DNA of 34,949 nucleotides, taken from assembly GCA_005799475.1 (NCBI GenBank), contig SYGQ01000070.1, forward strand, positions 1 to 34,949. The letters are read 5' to 3'. Of this stretch, positions 1-7,627 are shown in pieces; positions within the stretch are counted from its first letter, which is position 1; each line of letters opens with the position of its first letter. This DNA is from Planctomycetia bacterium. GTDB taxonomy: Bacteria; Planctomycetota; Phycisphaerae; Phycisphaerales; SM1A02. The position numbers were made by a program, and so were the translations under genes. The notes beneath the pieces are model-generated. The model saw nothing but the letters and a program-made list of their open reading frames with translations. It made no database searches and was not told the DNA's origin.

Positions 1-1761
1 CTCCTCTTCGATGTCGGTCACCAGTGCTACACCCACAAACTCTTGACCGGCCGACAGCATCTCCTCCCACGCCTCCGCCAGCGCGGCGGCATGGCTGGAT
101 TCCCCGAACCACGCGAATCCCCCTATGACTTGTTCTCGGTGGGTCACGCGGGAACGGCGATCCCGACCGCGGTCGGCATGGCTCGTGGCGATGCCCTCAT
201 GGAAGAGGGATGGAGCCCCGAAACGCCGCGCGGCCGCCGCGTGGTCTCCCTGATCGGCGATGCGTCCATCGTGAACGGCGTGGCGATGGAAGGGCTCAAC
301 AACGCGGGAACACTCAAGCGACAGTTCCTCGTCATCCTGAACGACAACGGGATGAGCATCGCGAAGCCCCAGGGGGCGGTCGCGGCCTACTTCGACCGGC
401 TCAGGATGTCCCACACCTACGGCGAGTTCAAGCGACGGGCGAAGGCGATGGCAGGCCACATGCCCGGCGGCGAGTCGCTCAAGGGGCTCTACCACCGAAT
501 GGGCGAGTCATCCAAAGCGTTCATTGCTGAGAACCACTGGTTTGAGCACTTTGGACTCGTCACGGTGGGGCCGATCGACGGCCACGATCTACCGACACTC
601 ATTGACTTCCTCAACGAAGCGAGGCACTTCGATCGACCCATGGTGCTCCATGTGAAGACGATTAAGGGCCGCGGCTATGAATTCGCCGAGAAAGACGCCA
701 CCGCGTTCCACTCCCCGAGCGCGTTCAAGATTGAAACCCTCGAGAACGAGGGCTGTCGCGTCGAGGTCAAGAGGGGCGGGCGCTCCTTCACGGCGGCGTT
801 CGGCGATGTCATGCGCGATCTCTTGGCGCGCGACCCGAAGGTCGTTGCGTGCACCGCCGCGATGCCCGACGGCACTGGAATCAACAAGGTCATCGACGAG
901 TATCCCACGCGAGTCATCGACAGCGGCATCTGCGAGAGCCATGCGATGGACATGATGGCCGGCTTCGCGAAGACGGGTTGGAAGCCATTCTTCGCGGTCT
1001 ACTCGACCTTCCTGCAGAGGGCCTTTGATCAAGCGTTCCAGGAGGGCGCGCTTCAGGGACTGCCGATCCGGCTGTGCCTTGATCGAGCCGGTTTGGTCGG
1101 CGGTGATGGCGCGGTGCACCACGGATTCTGCGACATTTCGCTTCTGGCGACTCTCCCCAACGCGTGCATCATGGCGGCGATGGACGAGCCAAGCCTGCGC
1201 GGCGCCATCGACTTCATGGCGGGTTGGTCCGAGGGCATCTCGTCCGTGCGGTACCCACGCGACTCGGTGAGCGAACGGTTCACGGCCTCCGCCTGCCCCG
1301 CGTTTGTGCTCGGACGGGCGCGCGCGCTCGCGACGCATGCTGATCCCGAGGCGGCCATCCTTGGGTTCGGCGTTTCCGTGATCGACGCGGCAGCGGCCAT
1401 TGACGAACTCGGCGGCGAATTCGCGGTCGAACTCTACGACGCACGATTCGCCAAGCCTGTCGACGGTGAACTACTCGAGCGATTGCTCAGTGCCGGAGTG
1501 CCAATCGTGACGGTTGAGGACCACTCCATTCGCGGCGGGTTTGGTTCGTGCGTCCTCGAAGAGTGCAATCGACGCGGCCTCGACACGCGGCTCGTCACGA
1601 GGCTCGGCCTGCCGGATCGGTGGATTCATCAGGGCGAACGCAAGGAGCAACTCGCCGAAGCTGGGATTGACTCGCACGCCATCGCGCGCACCGTGCGCGC
1701 CCTCGTGGAGGCGCAGCGCGCACGACGAGATGCCTTGACCGCGCACGCGGCGGCCAAGTAG
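1..1761 (+). CDS. dxs: 1-deoxy-D-xylulose-5-phosphate synthase, 5' end outside the window
   Basis: This thiamine-diphosphate enzyme condenses pyruvate and glyceraldehyde 3-phosphate, the first step of the cytosolic MEP isoprenoid pathway. The frame is open to base 1 and already reads FDVGHQCYTHKLLTGR there, a conserved N-terminal block, so roughly 60-70 residues are missing; 586 codons are visible and the family is about 620-640 residues. Visible motifs are SVGHAGTA, the cofactor loop LIGDAS followed by VILNDN, the acid-base Glu in GICESHA (Glu codon 934-936), the YSTFLQRAFDQ block, LDRAGLVGGDG with a following His-His, and SVRYPR. The C-terminal transketolase domain (VTVEDHSIRGGFGS, then LGLPDRWIHQGER) is intact. 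Most family members have EQHA where this one has ESHA. The next gene starts 78 bases downstream on the same strand. Confidence 0.95.
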   Translation, partial: LLFDVGHQCYTHKLLTGRQHLLPRLRQRGGMAGFPEPRESPYDLFSVGHAGTAIPTAVGMARGDALMEEGWSPETPRGRRVVSLIGDASIVNGVAMEGLNNAGTLKRQFLVILNDNGMSIAKPQGAVAAYFDRLRMSHTYGEFKRRAKAMAGHMPGGESLKGLYHRMGESSKAFIAENHWFEHFGLVTVGPIDGHDLPTLIDFLNEARHFDRPMVLHVKTIKGRGYEFAEKDATAFHSPSAFKIETLENEGCRVEVKRGGRSFTAAFGDVMRDLLARDPKVVACTAAMPDGTGINKVIDEYPTRVIDSGICESHAMDMMAGFAKTGWKPFFAVYSTFLQRAFDQAFQEGALQGLPIRLCLDRAGLVGGDGAVHHGFCDISLLATLPNACIMAAMDEPSLRGAIDFMAGWSEGISSVRYPRDSVSERFTASACPAFVLGRARALATHADPEAAILGFGVSVIDAAAAIDELGGEFAVELYDARFAKPVDGELLERLLSAGVPIVTVEDHSIRGGFGSCVLEECNRRGLDTRLVTRLGLPDRWIHQGERKEQLAEAGIDSHAIARTVRALVEAQRARRDALTAHAAAK

Positions 1762-1839
1762 ACCGCGCGCGGCCTCTGGTGCCGCCAGAACTTTGGAACC
1801 ACTTTTCGATGGCGTCGCGGATCGTCGTAGCGTGGCACG

Positions 1840-2220
1840 ATGTCCGGTCGACAACTCGAGATTGCGCGCGCGGGCGAGGTGGCAGCCGAGGCCCATCTGG
1901 TGCGGGCGGGATTCATTCCCGTGGCGCGAAATGTCCGAGTTGGACGCGATGAAGCGGACCTCGTGATGCGCGATCCCGACGGGCGAACGATGGTGGTGGT
2001 CGAGGTGAAGACGAGGACCCGTTCATCGGTGTGGCCGGAAGAACGCATCGACCGCGCCAAGCAGTTCCACCTCCGAAGGATCGCTCGGACGCTCGCGGCC
2101 CGAACTCCGTCAGGCACCCCTTGGCGGATTGACGCGATCGGCGTCACCCTCATCGGCGATGCCCCCGCCGTGATCGTGCACCACACAAACGCGGTCGAAG
2201 GTCAAGCCTTGGGGAGATAG
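1840..2220 (+). CDS. yraN: YraN/UPF0102 family endonuclease-like protein
   Basis: A 126-residue protein matching the small YraN family in length and layout: an N-terminal helix with the G-E pair (AGEVAAEAHLVRAGF), then ARNVRVGRDEADLVMRD and VVVEVKTRT. The Asp near residue 40 and the E-V-K at 55-57 are the acidic/lysine signature of the restriction-endonuclease-like fold. The family motif is usually GEIDLI; here it is DEADLV, which keeps the acidic residues. The family's biological role is not firmly established; it often lies next to rnhB or DNA-processing genes, which are not seen here. The start is an ATG with no clear Shine-Dalgarno sequence. The last 19 bases overlap the end of the convergent lipoprotein gene. 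Confidence 0.85.
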   Translation: MSGRQLEIARAGEVAAEAHLVRAGFIPVARNVRVGRDEADLVMRDPDGRTMVVVEVKTRTRSSVWPEERIDRAKQFHLRRIARTLAARTPSGTPWRIDAIGVTLIGDAPAVIVHHTNAVEGQALGR

Positions 2221-3485
2221 CGATGCCACGCGATGTCGGTGAGGCGCCTCGTCATCTGTTTGATGTCAGTCGTCACCCACCGATCCCGTAACTTCGCGAG
2301 GTAGCGGTACTGCTCGCGCTTGCCGCGCTGCTCTTCGAGCGCGAGCCGGATCTGCCGCTGGAGGATCGGGTCAAACAGCCCTCGACCCTGCGCCGACTGG
2401 ATCCGCACCACGCAGTACCAGGTGACACCCGACGGTTTGCGATGGGCGGCGGTCAGCGCGCCCGTCGTCGAGGCCTTGAGAAGCGACTTGATATCGTCAG
2501 CGAACTCAAGACCGTCAATCCCATTGGCTGGGAGGTCGAACTTTGTCCAGATGCCGTCATCAGGCAGCGCGAGTGCCTTGGCGATCTCCGCGAACGACTC
2601 GCCGCGCGCGATTCGGGTCTCGACATCCTTGAGCCGCTCCACCTCCGAAGCGGCCACCTGAATCCTGCCAATCCAGATGACCGGCGCGGGATTGAACTCT
2701 TTCTCGAACCTGACATACTCGCGCTCGATATCGCGCCAGCTCACGATGGTGCGCGGCTTCACGCGGCGGCGAAGCAGATCCTGCGCCAACGCCTCATCGC
2801 GCTTCTCTCGCAAGTACTCCTCCATCGACATCCCGAACTGGTCCTGAAGGGTTTGGCTCGCCTGCGCGAGGTTGCCTCCATACCCGGCGACCGTCTGCTG
2901 TTGGACGGAGTCCAGCCAGGCAAGGATCCCCAACTGCATGTCAGGAGTCAGCATTCCCTCGGCCTCGGCGATGATGAGTTCGTTGTTGATGTACTGCTCG
3001 AAGCGCTCGGCCACGAGATTCTCGATCATCATCTTTGCCGTCACCTGAGGATTCTCGGCCACGATGCGCAGGATGCGATCCTCCACCGATTGAAGGAACT
3101 GGCTCGCGTAGACGGCGCGACCGTTGATCTGGCCGACGAGACTGTCGACGGTCCAGCGCTGCCCCGGCTGCACACGGATCTCTTCTCGTGACGCCACGGG
3201 AATGTCCACTTCCTTACCGTCGGGACCTTGCTCGACCCGCGATGTCGTTGTCGTCACTCTCTCGGCGCCGTCATCCGACGACTCCACCGTCTCCGTCACG
3301 ACGCGCTCTGGAGCGAACACTTCCGATGGCACCAAGATCGCGGTCGACGAGGCCATCATGGGCAACGAGAAGTCGGCGGCCGAGACTTCCGGTGCGGTGT
3401 CAGGACGATCGACAAGCGAGCGGCAGCTCGGCAGTGCGATCACCGCAGCGCACAGGCCTGCACAAGAGAGCTGGCTCAATGGCAT
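2202..3485 (-). CDS. Putative lipoprotein with SurA/PpiC-like chaperone-isomerase architecture
   Basis: A 427-residue protein. The N-terminus is hydrophobic and ends in LPSC (Cys21), a plausible lipobox, so it is probably an envelope lipoprotein. Residues about 50-100 are a charged, Thr/Glu-rich linker. From about residue 110 it reads like the SurA N-terminal chaperone domain (SLVGQINGRAVYASQF, then a helix with FEQYINNELIIAEAEG). The region around 285-375 (RIARGESFAEIAKALAL, then a Gly-poor strand region ending WYCVVRIQSAQG) resembles a parvulin domain but lacks the usual glycine-rich GGDLGW-type motif. It may therefore be a chaperone without isomerase activity, assisting outer-membrane or exported proteins. 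It ends by overlapping yraN convergently, and its start is 50 bases from the divergent DUF1844 gene. Function is inferred from architecture only. Confidence 0.6.
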   Translation of the reverse strand: MPLSQLSCAGLCAAVIALPSCRSLVDRPDTAPEVSAADFSLPMMASSTAILVPSEVFAPERVVTETVESSDDGAERVTTTTSRVEQGPDGKEVDIPVASREEIRVQPGQRWTVDSLVGQINGRAVYASQFLQSVEDRILRIVAENPQVTAKMMIENLVAERFEQYINNELIIAEAEGMLTPDMQLGILAWLDSVQQQTVAGYGGNLAQASQTLQDQFGMSMEEYLREKRDEALAQDLLRRRVKPRTIVSWRDIEREYVRFEKEFNPAPVIWIGRIQVAASEVERLKDVETRIARGESFAEIAKALALPDDGIWTKFDLPANGIDGLEFADDIKSLLKASTTGALTAAHRKPSGVTWYCVVRIQSAQGRGLFDPILQRQIRLALEEQRGKREQYRYLAKLRDRWVTTDIKQMTRRLTDIAWHRYLPKA

Positions 3486-3509
3486 CGCCGGAGTCTAGGT
3501 CCTACGGTC

Positions 3510-3515
3510 TATACT
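3510..3515 (+). promoter_or_regulatory. Possible -10 element upstream of the DUF1844 gene
   Basis: The hexamer TATACT lies 20 bases before the ATG at 3536, in the 50-base gap between two divergent genes. It matches the sigma-70 -10 consensus at five of six positions. I see no convincing -35 element 16-18 bases upstream, so this is only a candidate. Confidence 0.3.
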
Positions 3516-3535
3516 CGTGGAGAACGGACAGAACG

Positions 3536-4015
3536 ATGGCGAACGAAACACCAAACATCCATGTCGACAGCGACTGGAAGGCGCAAGCCGAGGCCGAGCG
3601 CGAGCGACTTCAGAAACTCGATGCCGCTCACGCGAAGGGGCAACCCGCCGCTGCGGCGTTCCCCCCTGCGGACCTCCGGAGTCTGGTTGGTCTTCTTGCC
3701 ACGCAGGCGCTCGGCGGTCTTGGTGCCTACGGTGACCCGAAGACCAACCGGGTCATGGTGGACCTTGATCAGGCGCAGTTCGCCATCGACCTCCTCGCCG
3801 TGCTTGAGGCGAAGACGAAAGGCAATCTCTCGACCGAGGAGGCCGCTGAACTGACGGCCATTCTCGCCGAACTCCGGAGTCGGTTTGTCCAGATTTCGAA
3901 ACTCGTGGCTGCGCAGCACGCGGAAGCGGGCGGACGCATTGCTCCGACACCCTCTGCCGCCGCAGAAGCATCGCCGGCGAGCCCGACCAAGCCCAAACTC
4001 ATCATTCCGAGCTAG
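3536..4015 (+). CDS. DUF1844 family protein
   Basis: A 159-residue soluble protein. Residues about 45-120 carry the DUF1844 pattern: DLRSLVGLLATQALGGLG, then DPKTNRVMVDLDQAQFAIDLL and VLEAKTKGNLSTEEAAEL followed by AELRSRFVQI. The N-terminus is a charged helix (KAQAEAERERLQKLDAAHA) and the C-terminus is a Pro/Ala-rich tail ending KPKLIIPS. The family is small, widespread in Planctomycetota, Deltaproteobacteria and relatives, and has no established function. The frame is open further upstream, but the ATG at 3536 is preferred: a GGAG lies 13 bases upstream and the protein begins at the usual family position. Its TAG stop shares the palindrome CTAG with the stop of the convergent gene. Confidence 0.85.
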   Translation: MANETPNIHVDSDWKAQAEAERERLQKLDAAHAKGQPAAAAFPPADLRSLVGLLATQALGGLGAYGDPKTNRVMVDLDQAQFAIDLLAVLEAKTKGNLSTEEAAELTAILAELRSRFVQISKLVAAQHAEAGGRIAPTPSAAAEASPASPTKPKLIIPS

Positions 4016-5367
4016 GGCGTCGCCGCGCCGCGCGCTGCGGCCGTGAACAACACGATCCGCCCCACCATCACGGCACTCATTCCCAATTGCATGACGGCGA
4101 GAACGACCGGCGCCGCGACCTCGGGCCACGACGACTGGCGACGCGAAGGGTCTTCCGTGTCTCCCGCGGCGACGAGGAGCGGGAGGAACATCAGGATCGG
4201 AAGGTCGATGTATCGCTCGAAACACTGCGTGTTCGCCGTCGCCGCGGCGACGAACGAGAGCATCGCGAGCACGAGGAGTCGGCCATCGCGATGCTGCCAT
4301 GCGCGCGAAATGAGGGCCGCGAGGACCGCTCCACCGAGACCGGCGAGAGCGATGACGACCACGCTGTGCCCCATGGGAGAAGGGAACGATTCGATCACGC
4401 TCCAGATCGGTCCGCCCCACCTGCCGGACTCGCGCGCGTAGTCCGTTTGTGGCAAGAGACCCACGAGGAGCCCTGCGCCAAGGCCTACGACGGGGACTCG
4501 CCATGGACCGTGACGATCTGATGTGACATGTGTCACCACGAGCCAAGGGCTTCCCCACAATCCGAGCAGGGCAAGGAAGAGCGAGGGGGTCGCCCAGTTC
4601 GCCCCTGCGGCGTGCTGCGCCCGGAACGATGGCGGCACCAGACCGCCCCAAATCGCCACAAGCCCTGCGAGGACAGCCAGTGGAAGCGCGATCGCCAGAA
4701 CCCATGCGATCCAGTGCCCTGGACTCCAAGCCTGATGCGAAGACCTCCAACGAATCACCCCGAGCGCCGCAATCGGGGCGACCATCCACACGGAAGGCTG
4801 CCGGACGAAGACGGCGAGCGTCGCAAGCACGCCGATCGCAGCGAGCCTGCCAACGCTTGGCGTCGGCCCGAGAATGAGAGCGAGCGCACCAAACTGGAGC
4901 ATCCACGCCGCAACATCCGTCGTAAGCCAAATGCTGCCACCGAGGAAGTAAGGCGACAGGAGAAGCGGCATCGTCCATCCCAGCGCGTGCCAGCGCGGCA
5001 TGGAACGACCTAGCGCCGCGCAGACCGTCACCGCCAGTACAAGCCCGCAGAGACTCGAGACCAGTTGGAGTCCCAAGAGCGAATCCACCCCGGCAACGCG
5101 CACCACGGCGAGTACGGTGTGGAATCCGGGGCTCGTGGCTGACGGGTAGTCCTTGAGCAGCTCGCTCGGCGTCCGCGAGCCTGGATCTCCCCTCAAACTG
5201 GCCGCAATCTCGTCGATGACCACGGCGTGATGATGGTCCTGGTCGTAGGCCTCGCTGCCCTCATGCGATTGCATGAGGATGGCGCCCCACACCAGAACGA
5301 GGTACGCGATGCCGACGACGGCGCAGGGCTGGAGTCGATCGCGCAGAGTCCTCGTGTGACCGGCCAT
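4012..5367 (-). CDS. Polytopic membrane protein, probable GT-C-type glycosyltransferase (ALG10-like)
   Basis: A 451-residue protein with about ten hydrophobic segments. After the first membrane helix (residues about 16-32) comes an extracytoplasmic loop rich in acidic residues and His (EGSEAYDQDHHHAVVIDEI; Asp42, Asp44, Asp52), the position where GT-C enzymes carry their catalytic Asp. It continues with KDYPSATSPGFHTVLAV, reminiscent of the D-E...P-G-L segment of ALG10/DIE2 glucosyltransferases, and a late ANTQCFERYIDLP block recalls the conserved C-terminal Asn/Arg/Tyr region of that family. GT-C enzymes use polyprenyl-phosphate sugars as donors. The upstream co-oriented gene, 6 bases away, is a UbiA-type transferase of the branch that makes such donors, which supports the call. 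The acceptor cannot be told. No signature is decisive, so the family call is moderate. Confidence 0.5.
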   Translation of the reverse strand: MAGHTRTLRDRLQPCAVVGIAYLVLVWGAILMQSHEGSEAYDQDHHHAVVIDEIAASLRGDPGSRTPSELLKDYPSATSPGFHTVLAVVRVAGVDSLLGLQLVSSLCGLVLAVTVCAALGRSMPRWHALGWTMPLLLSPYFLGGSIWLTTDVAAWMLQFGALALILGPTPSVGRLAAIGVLATLAVFVRQPSVWMVAPIAALGVIRWRSSHQAWSPGHWIAWVLAIALPLAVLAGLVAIWGGLVPPSFRAQHAAGANWATPSLFLALLGLWGSPWLVVTHVTSDRHGPWRVPVVGLGAGLLVGLLPQTDYARESGRWGGPIWSVIESFPSPMGHSVVVIALAGLGGAVLAALISRAWQHRDGRLLVLAMLSFVAAATANTQCFERYIDLPILMFLPLLVAAGDTEDPSRRQSSWPEVAAPVVLAVMQLGMSAVMVGRIVLFTAAARGAATP

Positions 5368-5373
5368 TGCTGG

Positions 5374-6315
5374 CTAGACCACAAGGAGCACGCGCCGAAT
5401 GACTGAGTCGACCGCCTCGCTGTACAGCGCTCCGTAGACCCCCAGCACGAACAGCCCGACGGCCCACGCAAGTACGCGATCGTCGCGCAACGCGGCCAGT
5501 GGTGAGTCACTTTCTCCATCGATCGCTCGTCGATAGAAGCGATGGACAGCCATGAGAACAAGCGGACTCAGGAGCGCGAGCGCGAGGCTGCGCGTTCCGA
5601 AGAGCGACATCGCGTGCGCGCTGAGGGTGTACATCAGATACATCAGCACCGTCATGCCCCCGCTCACACTCAGGAGCCAGTTCAACTCCGCGAGGCTTCC
5701 GTATTGCGCCCGCTGCGACCACTCAGAACCGGCTTCCTTCGCGGCCGCGGTGAGGTCACAGGTGCGCTTGATGAATCCCAAGTATGTCGTGAGGAAGAAC
5801 ACGCAAAGAAGGAGCCAGATCGACACGGGCACCGAGATCGCCACGGCCCCGGCGATCGCACGGAGGCAGAATCCACACGCGATCGTCCCCACATCCACGA
5901 AGCCGACACGCTTGAGCCCAGCGTTGTAGAGCACCTGAAGGAGGAGATAGAGCGCAATGACCCAGGCCACGGGCTCGCCCGCGAGTCGGCCCACCGCGAG
6001 CGAGACGATGGCGAGCCCGACGCCGATCGCGATAGCGGTCGCGCTTCCCATCGCCCCGCTCGCAACCGGTCGCATCCGCTTGCGGGGGTGCAAGCGATCT
6101 TCTGCGGCATCAAGCGCATCATTGATCGCGTACCAACCACTCGCGGCGAGACAGAATGCGGCGAAGGCGATCACGGAGTCCACGAGCATCGCGTTGAGCG
6201 ACTCGGCGGAGGCCCCGCGCCCGGCACCGCCAAGCCAAAACACTAGTGGCGCCGCCACGAAGACATTCTTGACCCAGTCGCCGGGCCGGAGGAGACGCAG
6301 GACAGCGACCGTCAT
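5374..6315 (-). CDS. UbiA-family prenyltransferase, polyprenyl-phosphate phosphoribosyltransferase-like
   Basis: A 313-residue integral membrane protein with 8-9 predicted helices. The N-terminus LLRPGDWVKNVFVAAPLVF is typical of the DPPR-synthase-like branch of UbiA proteins. The first Asp-rich motif is NDALDAAEDRLHPRKRMRP (residues 65-83) and the second region is YNAGLKRVGFVDVGTIACGF (130-149), followed by LRAIAGAVAISVP. In this branch the enzyme transfers a phosphoribosyl group from PRPP to polyprenyl phosphate, as in mycobacterial decaprenyl-phosphoribose synthesis. Other branches of the superfamily prenylate quinones or haem, so the substrate remains an inference. It is the first gene of a two-gene minus-strand unit with the GT-C-like gene 6 bases downstream, suggesting one makes the lipid-linked sugar and the other uses it. 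Confidence 0.8.
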   Translation of the reverse strand: MTVAVLRLLRPGDWVKNVFVAAPLVFWLGGAGRGASAESLNAMLVDSVIAFAAFCLAASGWYAINDALDAAEDRLHPRKRMRPVASGAMGSATAIAIGVGLAIVSLAVGRLAGEPVAWVIALYLLLQVLYNAGLKRVGFVDVGTIACGFCLRAIAGAVAISVPVSIWLLLCVFFLTTYLGFIKRTCDLTAAAKEAGSEWSQRAQYGSLAELNWLLSVSGGMTVLMYLMYTLSAHAMSLFGTRSLALALLSPLVLMAVHRFYRRAIDGESDSPLAALRDDRVLAWAVGLFVLGVYGALYSEAVDSVIRRVLLVV

Positions 6316-6368
6316 GGGAGGATTATCGGCTCGCGCGCAAGAAAATCGCCACTAATGAGATCCACTCA

Positions 6369-7574
6369 TCAGACAAGTTCGCAGAGCACCGTGTCGGCAA
6401 GGAGCAGGCCGCTCGCCGAGAGACGCAACGCGCTTGCATCCCGCACGAGCAGTCCCTCGCGCGTGAAGCGGGCCAACGCGTGCCGGCGCGCGGGCCCCCT
6501 CGACCCGACGGTCAGCAACGACTCAACGCGGTCGAGCGGGATCCCGTCGATGAGACGCAGGCCCAGCATGAACACCTCACCCACCCGAGCGTCGTCGTCG
6601 AGCACTTCAATGTCCTGCACACTCGCCAGAGGCCCCTCGCTGAGCCAGTCCGAGAGCCGAGGAACATTCTTCCACCGCACGCCGCTCGCGTGCGCGCTGG
6701 CGCTCGGGCCCAATGCCCACCAGTCAGCGTTTTCCCAGTACAGAAGGTTGTGTCGGCAGCGGTGGCCTCGCCGCCCCCAATTGCTGATCTCGTATCGCTC
6801 GAACCCAGCCGCAGCGAGACGACCGCACGCGGCGGCGCACTGGGCAACCTCCAGTTCCTCCGCCAACTTCGTCACTTTGCCCGTGCGCAGTTTCACGGCG
6901 AGGGGGGTATTGGGTTCGTACACGAGCCCGTACGCACTGATGTGGTCCGGCTTGAGCGCGATCGTGCGGTCGAGATCCAGTTCCCACTGCTCGATCGTGC
7001 TGCCGGGGATGCCATAGATCAGATCCAGGTTGATAGACGGAATCCCCGCCTCTCGGAGAAGACCAACGGCACGCGCCACGGACTCGGGATGATGCCAGCG
7101 CTCCAAGGTCGACAGCAGTGCCGGATCGAACGACTGGGCACCGAGGCTCACTCTCGTGGCACCGGACTCCATGAGCGCACGCGCCATGGGCGCGTTGACG
7201 GTCTCGGGATTGGCCTCGACCGTGAACTCGGCGCCGTCGATCATCGCGAATCGGCGACGCAGTCCCGAGATCATGCGTCGAACGAGGGACTCGCCAATCA
7301 GCGTGGGCGTGCCTCCCCCAATGAAGACTGTCTCCAACGGTTCAACGATGAACTTCAGGGCCTCGTCCATTTCCGACTCGAGCCTCTCGACGAATGCCTC
7401 AGCCCGATCTTCGCTATCGACGATGGAGTAGAAGTCACAGTAATGGCACTTGTGTGCACAGAACGGCACATGGACATAGAGCGCACGGAACCGCGGCGCC
7501 CCTGCGTGAGTGAGGGCGTCGACGGCGGTGCGTCGCGGTGATTTCCCGCCGATGCTGAGGGCGACTCGTTCCAA
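6369..7574 (-). CDS. hemW: HemW-type radical SAM protein (haem chaperone, formerly annotated as coproporphyrinogen oxidase-like)
   Basis: The protein carries the radical-SAM Cys triad C-x3-C-x2-C in FCAHKCHYCDF (Cys39, 43, 46 from the chosen start), the GGGTPT SAM-binding motif, EANPE, SLGAQSF and the family block ISAYGLVYEPNTPL. HNLLYW followed by LGPSASAH distinguishes HemW/HemN-like proteins. HemW binds haem and is thought to deliver it to membrane proteins; it lacks true HemN activity. The start is uncertain: the frame stays open to an ATG at 7724, but that overlaps the divergent purA by 97 bases. TTG at 7574 (401 residues, close to the usual 380-400) or TTG at 7583 are the best alternatives, neither with a strong Shine-Dalgarno sequence. 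The hydrophilic N-terminus before YVHVPFC is longer than usual. Confidence 0.85.
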   Translation of the reverse strand: MERVALSIGGKSPRRTAVDALTHAGAPRFRALYVHVPFCAHKCHYCDFYSIVDSEDRAEAFVERLESEMDEALKFIVEPLETVFIGGGTPTLIGESLVRRMISGLRRRFAMIDGAEFTVEANPETVNAPMARALMESGATRVSLGAQSFDPALLSTLERWHHPESVARAVGLLREAGIPSINLDLIYGIPGSTIEQWELDLDRTIALKPDHISAYGLVYEPNTPLAVKLRTGKVTKLAEELEVAQCAAACGRLAAAGFERYEISNWGRRGHRCRHNLLYWENADWWALGPSASAHASGVRWKNVPRLSDWLSEGPLASVQDIEVLDDDARVGEVFMLGLRLIDGIPLDRVESLLTVGSRGPARRHALARFTREGLLVRDASALRLSASGLLLADTVLCELV

Positions 7575-7627
7575 GGGCCACAAGGTATCGGCGCGAACTG
7601 GAAACGCCCCCCCGCTAGACTCGAACC

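Noticed and set aside
931..945. ESHA instead of EQHA in Dxs
   Set aside because: The catalytic Glu is retained and the neighbouring position may vary within the phylum, so it is noted in the gene entry only.
1775..1789. Hairpin TCTGG-N5-CCAGA after dxs
   Set aside because: A five-pair stem without a following T-tract is too weak to call a terminator, and the next gene follows on the same strand.
3509..4978. 489-codon open frame on the minus strand
   Set aside because: It overlaps the DUF1844 gene in antisense and the GT-C-like gene in another frame; the composition is shadow-like and Arg-rich.
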